Source: Anadara kagoshimensis
Lineage: Eukaryota; Mollusca; Bivalvia; Arcoida; Arcidae
Reading direction: 5' to 3'
Assembly (NCBI GenBank): GCA_021292105.1
Contig: CM037870.1
Location: 46,642,576-46,706,575 of the forward strand
Length of the DNA: 64,000 bases
This document shows, piece by piece, positions 36,251-48,894 of this stretch. The position numbers were made by a program, and so were the translations under genes. Position 1 is the stretch's first letter. Each line of letters opens with the position of its first letter. A model generated the notes under the pieces. It was given only the letters and a program-made list of their open reading frames with translations. It made no database searches and had not been told where the DNA came from.

Positions 36251-36647
36251 ACAATTACTCTACTTGACTTGTACAACTAAACAGGCTGCCATATGTAGTT
36301 ACCTCCCTTTAACAAACAACAACATCAAAAATGTTATGAAAATAATTTTAACCTTTATAAAGATACAAAGGACAACAGAATACAAATAATTTAATTACAT
36401 AACAATATCACATAAAATTTCGCACTTTTCATCAGAAAAAAAATCAAAATCCTACAAAAATACTGAAACATTTGTCAATAAACAACACTAATTAAAACTT
36501 AAAATCTCACCAACTAGCCTTTATAAAGGAAATATTATATAATAATAATAAAGATTAACATAATACAATTAATAAAAGTACTTTTTTAAAACAAATGTTA
36601 TATGGTGTGTTAACTTCTTTGGAAATCCCTAATGTATTAAACATCCA

Positions 36648-36963
36648 AACTGGACAGTGTCCTTTTCTCCAAGAATTTTTCATTTATGCTTATTAATGCC
36701 TTTTCAAACCAGACATTCTCTAAATCATGACATACCTTGTCAAACTGGACAGTGTCTTTTTCCTCAGAATTTTTCATTTATTCTTAAAAATGCCTTTTCA
36801 AACCAGACATTCTCTAAATCATGACATACCTTGTCAAACTGGACAGACTATTTTACCCAGAATTTTTCAAACTGGACAGTGTCTTTTTCTTCAGAATTTT
36901 TCATTTATTCTTAACAATGCCTTTTCAAACCAGACATTCTCTAAATCATGACATACCTTGTCA
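36648..36963 (+). repeat. Tandem repeat, 94-bp unit, three full copies plus a partial
   Basis: Each unit runs from AACTGGACAGTGTC to CATGACATACCTTGTCA. A 34-bp partial unit sits at 36835-36868. The units are 95 percent or more alike by eye. Confidence 0.85.
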
Positions 36964-38727
36964 AGTTTATATTAATACTTTCTGAAGTATGCATTTGAGA
37001 GCAAATACTCCAAATTCTCAATCTTTGCTACATGGCACCATTTTAATGTACATTTCAATAAATAAATATTTATTTTATACTCAGAAATTTCAGAAATCCC
37101 CTTGTCATAAAGTTAGTCTTGCTGTTCCTACCAAGAAACAATGACAATTCAACATCTCTTCTCCTTCCTTCATCAAAATTCTCGTGTTTAGTTGAGTTTC
37201 TTTTAGATATTGAGACTAGTAAGAAATATGAATGCTGTGTGAAAATAAAAATAAAGCTCATGACCCTTTTTTGTATTTCATTCTTCTAAACCCTGTATAG
37301 TACATTTTAAACACAAATATATTTGTAAGAAATAAAATAAATAATTGTATATGTCAAAGTTACGACATCTGTGATCATAATTAGCCTAAATTACAGTAAA
37401 GCTGGCTATAGCATCCACATATTTATAAAGATCACCTATCCATTAACATCAGTGTTTATCCATTGCTTCAAATTTCCTCTATTGCTATAAATATCACCTG
37501 TGTATCAAGTACATATTTCTAAGGTCCCATGGGGGTCTGTATATACAGGTTTTAGAGTACATGTATACCAACTTTGTGGGGGGGGGGAAGCAATGTGCAG
37601 ACCCCAGAATTTTAGCTGAAATGAAACTTGGTAGTACAGTACACTTATACATGTAGATGTGGAACCCATACAATAATAACTGCATATGGAGTTTTTATCC
37701 AGTAACCATTGAGTGACTTTTCCAAGTGGAATTAGTTGGTAATGTTTAAGAACTCTAAAAAATATTTTAGTGATATAATATTATAACATTGCTGTATTAC
37801 ATTGTCTACTTTTCAAAATATTACTGTGTCGGCCTCTTGCAACTAATATAACTACTATTAAGAATGATCAGTTAAACAGTAAAGCAACTACTGGTACTAT
37901 TTATTTATATATCTGCTGACTTAGAGGATTAACCTGAAACATATTGTTGTAAAATGCATTTAAACCTAATAATTAACAGATGCATGTAAATGCAGTGAAA
38001 CCTAATTAAACAGAACTCTTGCTTTATACATGTATTTGTTTGAACAGGTTAAGTTATTAACAAACATCATCATAGTATCTCCTGTTTGGAAAAAAATACT
38101 ACTAGTAGTTCAGTGTGGACAAGTTTTCAATTTGTTCAGGGTTTGGTTTTGAGCTTTTCACAGGTTCAAACACACACTTTTAGATGTGACTGGGACGACC
38201 CCTAGTTCATAGGGTAATAATATTTAAATTCTAAGTTTATTTCACAGATTTACAGTATACAAGTAGGTGATAACTTTGAGCTGTATTTATTGTTATGCTA
38301 ACATCATGTTGCATAGAATTTCAAAATGAAAATTACCTCTGTATTAGTCTAACCTTAATTAAAGACCCCAACCTGCATCTCAGCATCTCACCCAACCTAC
38401 CCCCCCCCCCCCCCCCCCCCCCCCGACAGATAAGTTTATGTTATAAATATTGTACAAACATTCATATTACTACCCCTAACCAATGAAGATGTAACGCTTT
38501 TATTTTCAAGGTGTTATATAACATAAACTGAAATGGCTAACTTGAGCCTCATTTATACCAACTTGTCTTCAAACAATACACTCTTTGAGTGTATAAATTA
38601 TATATGTTTGCATTAAACATTGTACCATATCACAGATCAGCTTGTTACAGAGAAACACAAATAATCTTAACACAAGACGAGAACAAATTATTTTTCTGAT
38701 TTTCATCCATCATTTATTTATACTGCA

Positions 38728-38911
38728 CAGTAAAACCTTGTTATAATGTCCCTCTAAAAATGTGCCACTGCACTTATTGCCACATTATTTTGAAGTCCCA
38801 AAATCCATTTTCTTTATGCATTTTATGTTTGTCTTTTTAAACCTCTTTCAATTTATTATCAAACAACTTTATGATGCCAAAATCTGATCGGAATTAATCA
38901 AGGTTTAACTG
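38728..38911. mobile_element. Small pogo-like MITE
   Basis: Ends CAGTAAAACCTTG and CAAGGTTTAACTG form inverted repeats about 184 bp apart, with TA on the right. The left TA is degraded. The ends resemble the two larger CAGT-ended elements in this window. Confidence 0.55.
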
Positions 38912-39110
38912 TATACACGTATATAGATGAACTATTTTTCCATTGATGTAAGAAAATAAATTTTGGAGATTGCTAATAAAACTTTGGCATGACAAAATTT
39001 TTTTAAGAATTAAAATACTAAATGAATGTATTGAATTTAAAATCATCAAAAAAAATTCACATATGTTAATCTGATGGTCTGAAAATCAGAAAATTAATTT
39101 CATTCAGATC

Positions 39111-39938
39111 TTAGTTTCCTCTTTCTGGTCTGTCTCTATCCCGTGATCTCTTGAAAGACAATGTAGTTTCAAGGTCATAGTTAGGTGTGACTACAGCAGG
39201 CTTTAGTACAACTGCTGTGTTAGATGTTGGTATTGAAAGACTAACTCCAAGGTCTGAAAGTTTTGATGTTTTGGGTGTAGTTGCTGGTTTAGCTGCCGTG
39301 GATGTAGATACTGTTGGTGAAGTTTTTGATATAGATGACTGTGTTACTACATTAGCTGGCATTGATATACTAGTTGTTGCCATGGATACTGAGGTACTAT
39401 TTGACTTTGCTATATTTGGTAGAGTGGTTACAGAACTTGTTATGGGTTTTGTCTGTGAGTTGGTAGTCGTAGTATTTGAGGAACGTGTAGAAGATGTTTG
39501 TGCTATACTCGCCACTGTTGCTGCATCTGTATGTGTCATTTTAAGTTTTACAGATTCGTCCAAACTCATATTTTGAGATCGCTGAACAGCAGACTTAGCT
39601 ACAGATGCTGATTTTGGCACAGCTCCTGCAGACTGTTCAGAATTTGATGAGGCTTCAACTTTGTTGGAATTTGCTCCAGAAACGACTGGCGTGCTCTGAG
39701 TTGTCATTCTATGCATTGTTCTCACTGGAGACATTGTTCGCCGTGGCTGTGCTGTTGAGAAGCTTAAAGAATTGGCTTTTGGTGCAGAATTTTCTTTCAC
39801 TGGGGATACACTTCTGGTCTGTCTTGGAGCCACACAAAATGGACGGGTACCACAATACAATACTGTGAAATTATTGAGTGACTGTAGTGGCATTAATGGA
39901 AGATTTCCTTGTTTTCTCAAAACATTCTATGGCTAAAT
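39111..39938 (-). CDS. TTLL10: TTLL10 last exon: Ser/Thr-rich tail with an apparent frame shift
   Basis: The acceptor TTTTCAG precedes 39938. In the phase delivered by the previous exon the reading is [13 protein letters not shown], matching the TTLL10 helix after GVVEES, but it stops about 20 codons in. From about 39907 the next frame reads [18 protein letters not shown], matching the human LPLLSQRRFVLLHN region. It then stays open for about 250 codons of Ser/Thr/Pro-rich sequence ending [13 protein letters not shown] before TAA. The two halves of the homology are therefore one base out of step, in an A-rich stretch. This may be a sequencing error, a private allele or a real disabling change. 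Confidence 0.75.
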
Positions 39939-42900
39939 CTGAAAAGATAACATATAAAATATATTGCTGTGTATAAAAAAATTGTTACAGACATAAATCT
40001 TTTGATTTTAACTGAATAAGAATTAATTTATCTCTCATTAAAATATTTCACTCACAGTTTGATATTATCTGTAATTGCTCATTAGAGAAACACAGGATTT
40101 TAAAGGTTTACAGTAGCAAATTAAAGGCTGGAAGATGTTTTATCTTTGTACAAATGCCTTGGGTACATTTAAGTTAAATTTTAAAAAAAGTTATTTGCAA
40201 CACATAAGTGTCAAAGTGGTCTAAAACATGGGTTTACGGACCACAGTACTTCATTCTGCCTAGGTTTGAATCCCTTATGTAGATTCTATTGCGAGACAGA
40301 TTGTCAGTTTGCTTGCCAGAGGTTTGTGGTTTTTTTTTCAGATCACTCTGGTCCCCTCCAACATTTATCTGGTAATAACTGACTATCTTGACAGGGGCAC
40401 AAAACAACATATCTGAAAATTGTGGTACATCTGATGAAAAAAGGTAATTTTAAATATGGGATGGGAGATGGTGGGACTATTTAAGTTACTAACAACTTTC
40501 AAATACTCTTTTCTAACCATGATATTTTACAGGTTACTGGAGTGAGTAGTTAGGTAAATCCTAAGGGACTCATTAACAACTTACAATTACTTTTAATTCT
40601 TAACTTATCTATAGCCCCTGGAATAACTTTTTTAATGTGTTGCAGTTTATCAGGAGCGGGGGTCATACTTTTTAACAACTTACTTATACTCTCCTCTACA
40701 ACCTGGTATAATTCTTTTAAAGCTTCACAGTTTATCAGGATGGGGTAGGGGGATATGGGGGGTGGGTGTGACTAGGTAACAACTTACATGCTCTCCTCTA
40801 CAACTCCTGGTAAAACTTTTTTAAAGACTCACAGTTTATCAGGGGTGTGGTAGGGGGATAGGGGGGGGGGGGTATGTGACTAGGTAACAACTTACATATG
40901 CTCTCCTCTACAACTCCTGGTATAACTTTTTTTAAAGCCTCACAGTTTATCAGGGGTGGGGTAGGGTTTAGATGGGGTAGATATGACACTGTAACAACTT
41001 ACATATACTCTCCTCTACAACTCCTGGTATAACTTCTTTTAAAGCTTCACAATTTATCAGAGGTGGGGCAGAGGTTAGATGGGGGGTGGGGTGGGGTGGA
41101 TATGACTAAGTAACAACTTACATATACTCTCTTCTACAACTCCTGGTATAACCTCTTTTAAAGCTTCACAGTTTATATGTAATGCTGGATTTATATTCAC
41201 TTCTATCAACCAGATCTTAAAATATATGTAACAAAAAGAAAATGATACAAAATGAATCTGAATACGTAAAATATCATGTAACTGCATTAATATAAACCTT
41301 TGTTATCAATGATGTTCCCAGTCCAAGATGGTGTAAGGAAGGACAAACATGTATATAAATACTTTAGTGATACATGACAACTGTTTTAAAGATTTTTTTG
41401 AGTAAAACTTTTATGGATTGATTTCATTTGTATAATGGCAATGTGTTATGTGACATATCACAGATATTCCCACCCCCTTCAAAAAATTATTAAAATTGTG
41501 GGGCTGGGAAGGGCCCATAGCCCACTTCCTCTTTTCACGATGGATTTATATTTTCATAACTGAAGCAGTATTTGCATTATTTTTCATGTGTTTATAGCAG
41601 AACTGATATCTAACAGTTTATAATTTTACCATACATATATATGGACTATCAAGGTAGAAATTAAGAGACATACTACCATGAGTAATTCTTGTTTGAAATA
41701 AGGCCTCTCACTGCCTAAGTACAAATTCCACTCGTGACAGATCCTAGTGTGAAAAAGTTTGTCAGTTTGCTTGTTAATTAAAGTTCTGTGGTTGTTTCCA
41801 ATCACTCTGGTTTTCTCCACCAAACCAGGTGAAAGAATATTGACTGGGGCATAAAACACAACAAATTTCTCCACTCCACTGTTAGAGGTGTGAAGCTCAC
41901 ATGTACATGTTGTCATTATATATTACAGTACATGTAATAGTTTTGTTTTAGAAGCATAAAACCCCTAATAAAGGTTGCTTTTCTAGGTCCATTTGTGTGC
42001 TGACTTTTATAAAGAGATTTGACTCCATTAGAAATAACATTAGCATTTAATATGATAAAGAGTATGTATGATCAGCCATGTCATATTACCTTCATATCTG
42101 TGTCAACCATAAAGTCCAATCCATAAAGGTCAAAGAAGCCTGTCCTAGCTTGTAGCTTATGTTTAACACTGTTAAATAAATGAATCATAATCTTCTGCAT
42201 CTGTTTCTGTAAATAAATATAAATACTGGAAGTTAGTATCACAGTGGATATACAACAAGAGGCCTATAGATCTTAATGCTCACCTGAGGATATATCCTGA
42301 AGAAACTTTACAGTCAATTGCATTAATTACAAGGACCATAAAAAATTTATCCCAACAGTACCTATTACTTGTTCTTAGAATGTCACATACAAATTATTTA
42401 AGGTCGAGCTACAGTGTTAAGGCACGGTGGATGGTAGACAATGAACCATCCTAATAGCTCATCTGAGCTTTCAGCTCAGGTTAGTTAAAATCAGAAAGAT
42501 CTTCAGACTTAGAATTGCAAGTAAGTAATGTTGACTAAAACACTGCTATGGTCCGTAAGTGATATTCTGGCAAAGTGTTTGTAAACATAGAAAAGTCTAT
42601 ATAATGTCAATAGGGATATATAGAGGAGGTTTTGACAATAACACATGCAAACATGGATATACAAATACGATTACAAAGTATTAATACCTATTTGTGTAGA
42701 ATAGATTCACCCATGTTTATAAATTTTCTGCAAAAATATTGCTAACTGTAAGTGCCATGGCACCCATGAATGACAATTGATGTCAAAAACATGGACAAAC
42801 AAAAAGGCCAATAACAATATGCTATGGACACAATCATTTAATTTTAAAGCATAAAAAACTTCTTGACTGTCCATTTAACTGGGTGTCATTATAGGCAAGT

Positions 42901-45900
42901 CATTAATATACACATGGCGGGTGTAGCTAGCTAAACAGGAGGTGCTTACCCTTACGGAGCACCCGAACTCACATCCCTGGAGGAAGTTCAAGGTTTAACT
43001 TAGTTTTAAAGTTTTTACTTTGCTTCTGGATTGTGATTAAGACATGGATCAGTATTTTTGTTTTTGATGTATTTTTTAATAAGTTACATACTGTTAGAGT
43101 GTTATAAACCCAGTCTTGTTCTAGTCCTTTCTCTTCAGCAAAGGTTTCATTGATGTACTCATTGAACTTATCCATACTCCAAGCTGTGTCCTCCTTTACT
43201 TCTTTATAGTTGGGATCTCTCTTCTGAATAAACTGAAAAATAAAACAGATGGTATTACCATGAGAATTTCATGAATTACTACAAATAAAATTCCGTGGAT
43301 TGATAAAATGAGGAGTTGTTGTATTTTAAATCATTTATGTTTGTTTTAATAAATTTACAGTGGTTTTCATTTATACCACAATCCATGACTTCAAATGTTC
43401 AGGATGTATGTGTCTGAAATTGTAATAGACATATTTCATCAATATTACAATCACAAAGGTGTTATAGTTCATATTAATTATGCCCTTCCAAAAACAGAGT
43501 GTGAGCCTCAAGGGTAAATAGGAATCACTGTGTCAGTCTGTCAGTCCAACCATTTGTATAAGTTGTCCAGACCATAACTCATTGCTGCTATGGAAGAATT
43601 TCATCAAACTTAACACAAATGATCCCTGTGGTCTTAAGGTGTGTCATAACTTTGAAATAAGTTCATATCTTAAAAGTCAAAGACATGGAGGGTGTATTTT
43701 TGAAAATAATATCTGGACCATAACTTATTCCTTTTGGAGGAATTTCACGAAGCTTCACACAAATAAACTCCATGGTCTACAGATGGGCTGTAACCTTGAA
43801 CCAAGGTTTTTATATCAAATGCAATGGACCCCAAGGATTAAGATCACAAAGTTGGGGAGTACATTTCACGACTAGTTATGACTGTCGTTGCAATTTTTCT
43901 GACACCTCCCTCTAATTTTCTGTAGTTGGAAAAAGACTACCCTTTTCCACACAGTGACAATGCAAGTTTCCCTCACTTTCTTAAAACAGTAGTAAGGAGG
44001 ATAGGGGAATTGATTTGAAGTTTTTGCCTACCTGGTTTGTGAGGTGGGTAGTCAGGTTGTTGTCATCATGTATATACTTGTTACAACTCAATCTGACATA
44101 ACCTTTCTGATATAACACTAAAAATGGCACAGTACTGGCTATTAACATGTAAGCTCGTATATCAAACTTCCGACCATCCAGTAGCAATGGATTTTCTATG
44201 TATCTGTGAAAATAGAAATTTGATCATATGACTTCAGTGAAATACATGTATATGTATTTCTAAAACAAACAGTCTTTGTGAATTGAATGACAAATTTTGA
44301 TCAATGAGGTGTTTGCTTGTACAGGTTTAAATTGATTTTATAATAGGTAGTCTATGATATGAAAATGACCCCTACAAATTGACATTCAACAACAACTGTT
44401 GGAAACAGTTACAACAAATGATTGGTTGTTTGTTAACATTATTTGATTCCCTTTCTAATCATGCATATTGTTTTGTACAGGCCCTACAAGCTTAAATACA
44501 AATCCTCAAGATACTGTTCCATTTACCAAAGTTTCAGAGAAAACCACCAGCATAAGATATGAAAGTGTCTTGCCATTAGTGATGTCAAATGATCAATGTT
44601 ACGGTAGTTACATCATTTAAGTTTTAAATCATTCCTGTAAATCACAAATTCAAATTGTTATATGATAAGACTTACAGACCCTATGGGGTTTTCATGGACC
44701 ACATGGTACCCCATAACAAATATTATACTATTGTTTCTACTGGTTATGAAAAACATTTCAATTCTACTGAACAGCATCAAACAACACAATATCATATCCA
44801 ATAGAAATAACAGCTTTGTTGAAATGTTAGTGGATATTACATGTTTTATACCACCTTTTTGTGGATAAAATTTTTATATCACTATATAGTATTTCATACC
44901 TCTGTACAAGTCTTGTCATTAATGGTCTGGTCCGTGTTTTGGACATTTTCTCCTTCTTTTGTTCCCGTTCTTCTAGAAGCTTGGTTATTTCATCTTGACT
45001 TCGTAACAGAAATATCCCTTTACCTTGATTCATACCCGTAGGCTTACATATCCATGTTTCTCCATCTGAAAATTAAATGATGGAGGAATAGAATTAATAA
45101 TGTTTTACACCCCAGACAGAATTCTTTCACTCATACTAAGGTGGTTGTCTTAAATAAAGAGAATCAAATAAAAACAACATTTTTTTCATCATATTAGATA
45201 CCGTATTTGGTTGATAAATGGGAGCTAAGTACTGACATATCAAGACCTAGCACAGTATGGATAAATTTGAAAGTTTTTTGATACCAACATCATCAAGTCC
45301 CATGCTCTTGGAGTTATAAAGTTACACAGTAACTGACAAAAGAAAAATAAATCCTTATTTGAAAAATCTTGGCAAGTCACTCAGCCAGGAATCAACCTAT
45401 GACCTGTCATTTACAAAGCAAGTAAGCTATCATTTGCGTTACCATTATAAGGAGCATGTTATGGAAGAGATAGCAAATACAGGGAAGATTCATTCAATTC
45501 TAACTTTAAAACATTAAAATACATTTATATTTTCAATTTTCCTGTTAATGTAATTACATAAGGTTCAAATGTCCCATCAATTGTTACCTTTATAAGTATT
45601 CAAAAACACCTCCCTATCATTTTTCTCATCCAATCTGTAGGTCTCTGGAACAAAATCTGAAAATCTAAGTCTGGGTGGTCTCCCTTTGGTGCTGAGCGTG
45701 ACACGTTCATATTCCTGTAGACTGTTGAGTAGCCCAAGTTTATTTGTTAATAGGTTGCAGTTTGGTATATGATTAACAATCTGTTCACCTGTAAAAAAAA
45801 AAGGATGAAAACCAGAAATTTTTCTTGTAATTATGCATAAATTTCTATATGTTTAGGACGTTTTACAAACTTACAAATGGTATTTTGAGTAATATCACAA

Positions 45901-48095
45901 AGACAGTGGTTATCCTTTTCTGCTAGGCTACTTAAAAAAATAATCAAAATGTATTTTGTTTTAATCTATTCATTATTGAAATGATACAAGATTCTGAACG
46001 CTGATTCGATCTGTCACTGTTAAAAGCAAAGTGACTGGTTTATCCGCATTGTGCCATTTAAATGTGTGACCTTTAGCATATTATTGTGTAAACTATACTA
46101 TTATACTGGCACAAAATCAAACAAATTAAACTAATTTCTTTTTGTGAATCTGGGTATTCAGGACCATACTCACAATAATGAGAGATAATTGCTCTCAAAA
46201 CTTATGCTCTGTCACTGCTTTAATGTAGAAATAATCTATCTATGTTGTACTGTGAAAATATTCAATTGTATAAGTCATAGTTATAGAGAATTACGCTGGA
46301 CAAGAATTGTCTTGACAGATGGAAAGATGGACAAAAAAGAAGGACAGAGTATCTAATTCAGTATTCCCTCTTTCTTAATAAGGCAGGAGATAAAATTAAT
46401 ACAAAACCAATATTTCTGCTTATACAGCAGACTTTGATTTTTACATCAGTGTCATTATCACTCACTGCTGTAGTTACCTTCTTTAAAGCCACCATAATTA
46501 ATTCTAGTTTTACATTCAACCCATTTCAATCTAAATCTCTCATCATATTTGTCTGTTGTTCTCTTCCATCCAAGAGCAACCAGGGGTGCTTCAACTCTGT
46601 AACAAAAATACAAAAATTAAAATAAATTATTTTAATTTCTATCAATACTAAATGAGAGAAATGAAAATTTAGTTATTAATGGATAACAAATTTAATGTAA
46701 CTTATTTTAGCAAACAGAATAAAGGAAGTAGATAATAGCTCTGTATTGTTGTTGGTGGACTAAGTTGCCATCCAAATGGCCTAAAGCACTGCTTACAGAT
46801 CACAGTGCTGCTCATTGACTATGCTTGAACCCTAATCAGAGTAAAAGTTTGTTAGTCCTCTTGCTCAAGGTCATGGTTTTTTACGATCACTCCAGTTTTC
46901 TACACAATCATGGAACTGAAGGTGGATTTAAGTGAAAGGATTCTTACTGGGGCATAAAACTCCACAACTACATCCTGTTTGGTTCTTGAAAAAGACTTTT
47001 CAGAAAAAACATGCTTATGGATTAAAGTGCAACTTACTGCCAGTTTCCTCCATCAACCCAGAATTTATACCCCTTGAAATGAAAGTGAAAGAATCTTAAC
47101 TGAGAAGTAAAACACTATTACCGGTAATCCTTTCCACTCTCGCCTGACCTTCTTTATGATGTTTATAAATCACTTACATAAAATATCTAAATGGAGTAAA
47201 TTGAGGAAGAAAGTACAACATATGGAATAGATTTAAAATAAATTTGAATTAAACTTACAAAGCAACACCATTACCACCTCCTACGAAAAATGTAGGGACC
47301 ATGTTTGCTGGTAAACTGCATGCTGGGAGTTTTGGTACCCTAGTTGCTGGTGACTTTTTACCTCCATAATCTTTCTTAGATTGCTTTGTGCTGTCATCTT
47401 TTACATCCTGATCTGCAGATTTCCCGGTATCTGTTCTTTCTGCAAAATATAGAATTAATATCATTAATATGCATTTCAAATACAAATTTATTTACTTACT
47501 GATAATATAGCATTAACGAAAATCTTAAGTGTTGTTCAAAAATGTTTCAGTTGTATTGAGCTACAGCTAGAACCATCAAATAAGGTATTAAAGAAATAAA
47601 AAAAAACAAGGATATATAAACATATATTGAGGCAACCAATTAATAACATGTATCACATTCTCAATTTCTTTTTCAACTAGGGTGTAAAACACAAAACACC
47701 ATTACTTCACTCCTCTGGCACTCCCAACTTTTGAAGAGCACCTGGCAAAGAGACAAATCTATGTCCAGTGGTGTGGTTGGAGTAGTTTGTAAACCATCCC
47801 AAATCTTTTCAACTATATAACATACAAAGACAAATGTACATATTGGTACCAGTATTATGAAGAATTACCCAAGGAGTAAGGAAAATACTTCCACACTTTT
47901 AACAACATATAATCTGCAAATATTGTATTTGTACGTAACACTCTACAGCTTAAAAACAAAATATAATTACCTTTAGTTTTAGAATTTAATTTCCTATTTT
48001 TTCTAGCATTTTGTGATTTATGCATCATTTCACTGTTTTCATAAATTTTTTTGAGTACGGAGAGCTTAGACATATCAATATCACAGTTTTCATAC
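39111..48095 (-). CDS. TTLL10: TTLL10-like tubulin polyglycylase
   Basis: Minus-strand exons in gene order: 47971-48095, 47259-47439, 46478-46596, 45588-45788, 44900-45065, 44032-44203, 43092-43232, 42090-42206, 41122-41215 and 39111-39938. Phases agree through the first nine. TTLL enzymes are ATP-grasp ligases; TTLL10 elongates glycine chains on tubulin and other proteins, mainly in cilia (family knowledge). Visible blocks: [36 protein letters not shown] (nucleotide loop), [45 protein letters not shown] and [20 protein letters not shown] (metal-binding Glu and Asn kept). NQGKGIFLL and [17 protein letters not shown] point to TTLL10 over other TTLLs. The true N-terminus is not settled: phase requires at least one more exon upstream of 48095. 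The last exon has a reading-frame problem, described separately. Confidence 0.88.
40215..40400 (+). mobile_element. SINE family A copy
   Basis: Head AGTGGTCTAAAACATGGG with B-box-like GGTTTGAATCCC, central GTCAGTTTGCTTGCC. TTLL10 last intron. Confidence 0.6.
40560..41118 (-). repeat. Tandem array of TTLL10 half-exon copies (about five extra copies)
   Basis: Immediately downstream of exon 41122-41215 (gene sense) the segment encoding [19 protein letters not shown], its donor GTAAGTTGTTAC and a C-rich intron piece recur. Copies sit near 41001-41065, 40891-40950, 40786-40845, 40680-40740 and a diverged one near 40560-40660. Spacing is about 105-120 bp. The nearest copy differs from the exon only at silent sites, the next has one Glu-to-Lys change, and further copies carry small deletions. 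Each is preceded by a C-rich tract and not by a clear acceptor. Confidence 0.85.
41690..41880 (+). mobile_element. SINE family A copy
   Basis: Central AAAGTTTGTCAGTTTGCTTG and tail AAAGAATATTGACTGGGGC on the plus strand, 5' end worn. TTLL10 intron. Confidence 0.55.
42252..42487. repeat. Repeat with inverted ends (AAGAGGCC / CTCAGGTxAGTTAA type)
   Basis: Starts ACAAGAGGCCTATAGATC with CTCACCTGAGG and ends ATAGCTCATCTGAGCTTTC plus AGCTCAGGTTAGTTAAA. The pattern resembles a very common molluscan repeat I know from other genomes. TTLL10 intron. Confidence 0.6.
42915..43080 (+). repeat. Dispersed repeat family C, copy 2
   Basis: GGAGGTGCTTACCCTTACGG, GGAGCACCCGAACTCAC, TTTTTACTTTGCTTCTGGAT and ACATGGATCAGTATTTTTG. 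It ends about 10 bp from a TTLL10 exon border. The GGTGCTTACCCTTCCGGAGCACC type is a repeat I associate with bivalve genomes. Confidence 0.65.
43490..43875 (+). repeat. Dispersed repeat with two internal tandem units of about 150 bp
   Basis: ACCATAACTCATTGCTGCTA with GGAAGAATTTCATCAAACTT recurs in changed form (ACCATAACTTATTCCTTTTG, GGAGGAATTTCACGAAGCTT). The open frame 43582-43875 spans both units and looks like chance. Confidence 0.55.
46775..46980 (+). mobile_element. SINE family A copy
   Basis: Head GGCCTAAAGCACTGCTTACAG, central TTTGTTAGTCCTCTTGCTC, tail AAGTGAAAGGATTCTTACTG. TTLL10 intron. Confidence 0.55.
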
Positions 48096-48399
48096 CTATA
48101 TGTAATAAGTGTTAATTTTTAACTAGTGCCATACAATCTTGTAACAACAAAATATACCTGTATGGTAATAACTATTCTACAAGGGGTTGTATATCATATA
48201 TATATATATAACTCTACATGATATATAGTACCTACTGGTAAGTATCATAAAATAATCATGTATTCCTTTGTAAAAGAATTTCTAAAAAATTAATCAATTG
48301 TTTAATTACAAACTACACCTTTGGGAAATTCCAAAATTCAACAAACATGAACATATATATTACTGCAAACAGAAGGTGCTCACGCATACTATGTCAATA

Positions 48400-48700
48400 T
48401 TGAAGAACTTCAAGGTCGTTAAGGATGGAAGTAGTCTTGATTGAAACAAGAGTAGTCTCTTAACAAACAAATACCATTGTCTCCAGCATGGCTGAGATGT
48501 TATTACTAAAATTTACCATGTGACTTTGACCTTTGACCTATGTACATAAATTTGGTATATAACATTGTTTAATGTTGCTTTACATTTGTTCCAAGTTTAA
48601 TGAAAATCCATCCATAGACATGGATTATGGAGTTGACACAATATAAGAACAGATGCCCAGACAGACAAGGTGATTTGTATATACCCCTTAAACTTTGTTT
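48400..48700 (+). repeat. Old dispersed repeat
   Basis: GTGACTTTGACCTTTGACC, CCAAGTTTAATGAAAATCC and GGATTATGGAGTTGACAC are words of a repeat type common in marine invertebrate genomes. No ends are clear. Confidence 0.4.
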
Positions 48701-48894
48701 ATAGGGTGGATGGGGTGGGGTGAGGGGACAAATATGCAAACCCAGCATGTTTCCTGGATATCAAGTTATTTAAATGATGCTTTTAAACTGAAAATTTGTT
48801 TGAAACTTTGAGAATAAGACTGCACAGGTCAAAAATGCTGATGTTGGTTGGTTTCACATATCATTTTGGCAAGTTTAGCTCTTTGCAACCAGAG

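Larger units (their letters stand above)
35016..39110. other. Intergenic, repeat-rich; no gene seen
   Basis: Lies between the PIK3R4 poly(A) site and the TTLL10 stop, which converge tail to tail. It holds a tRNA-derived SINE, SINE tail copies, a 94-bp tandem repeat, a poly(C) tract at about 38401-38424 and a small pogo-like element. Open frames here are short and unrecognised. The TTLL10 3'UTR must occupy part of the right end; candidate minus-strand AATAAA signals fall near 38710 and 38850. Confidence 0.7.

Noticed and set aside
39187-39576. Plus-strand open frame of 129 codons
   Set aside because: It lies antisense to the Ser/Thr-rich TTLL10 tail. Its Val/Asp-rich content mirrors the codons of the other strand.
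43582-43875. 97-codon plus-strand frame beside TTLL10
   Set aside because: Spans two units of a dispersed repeat and has no recognisable domain.
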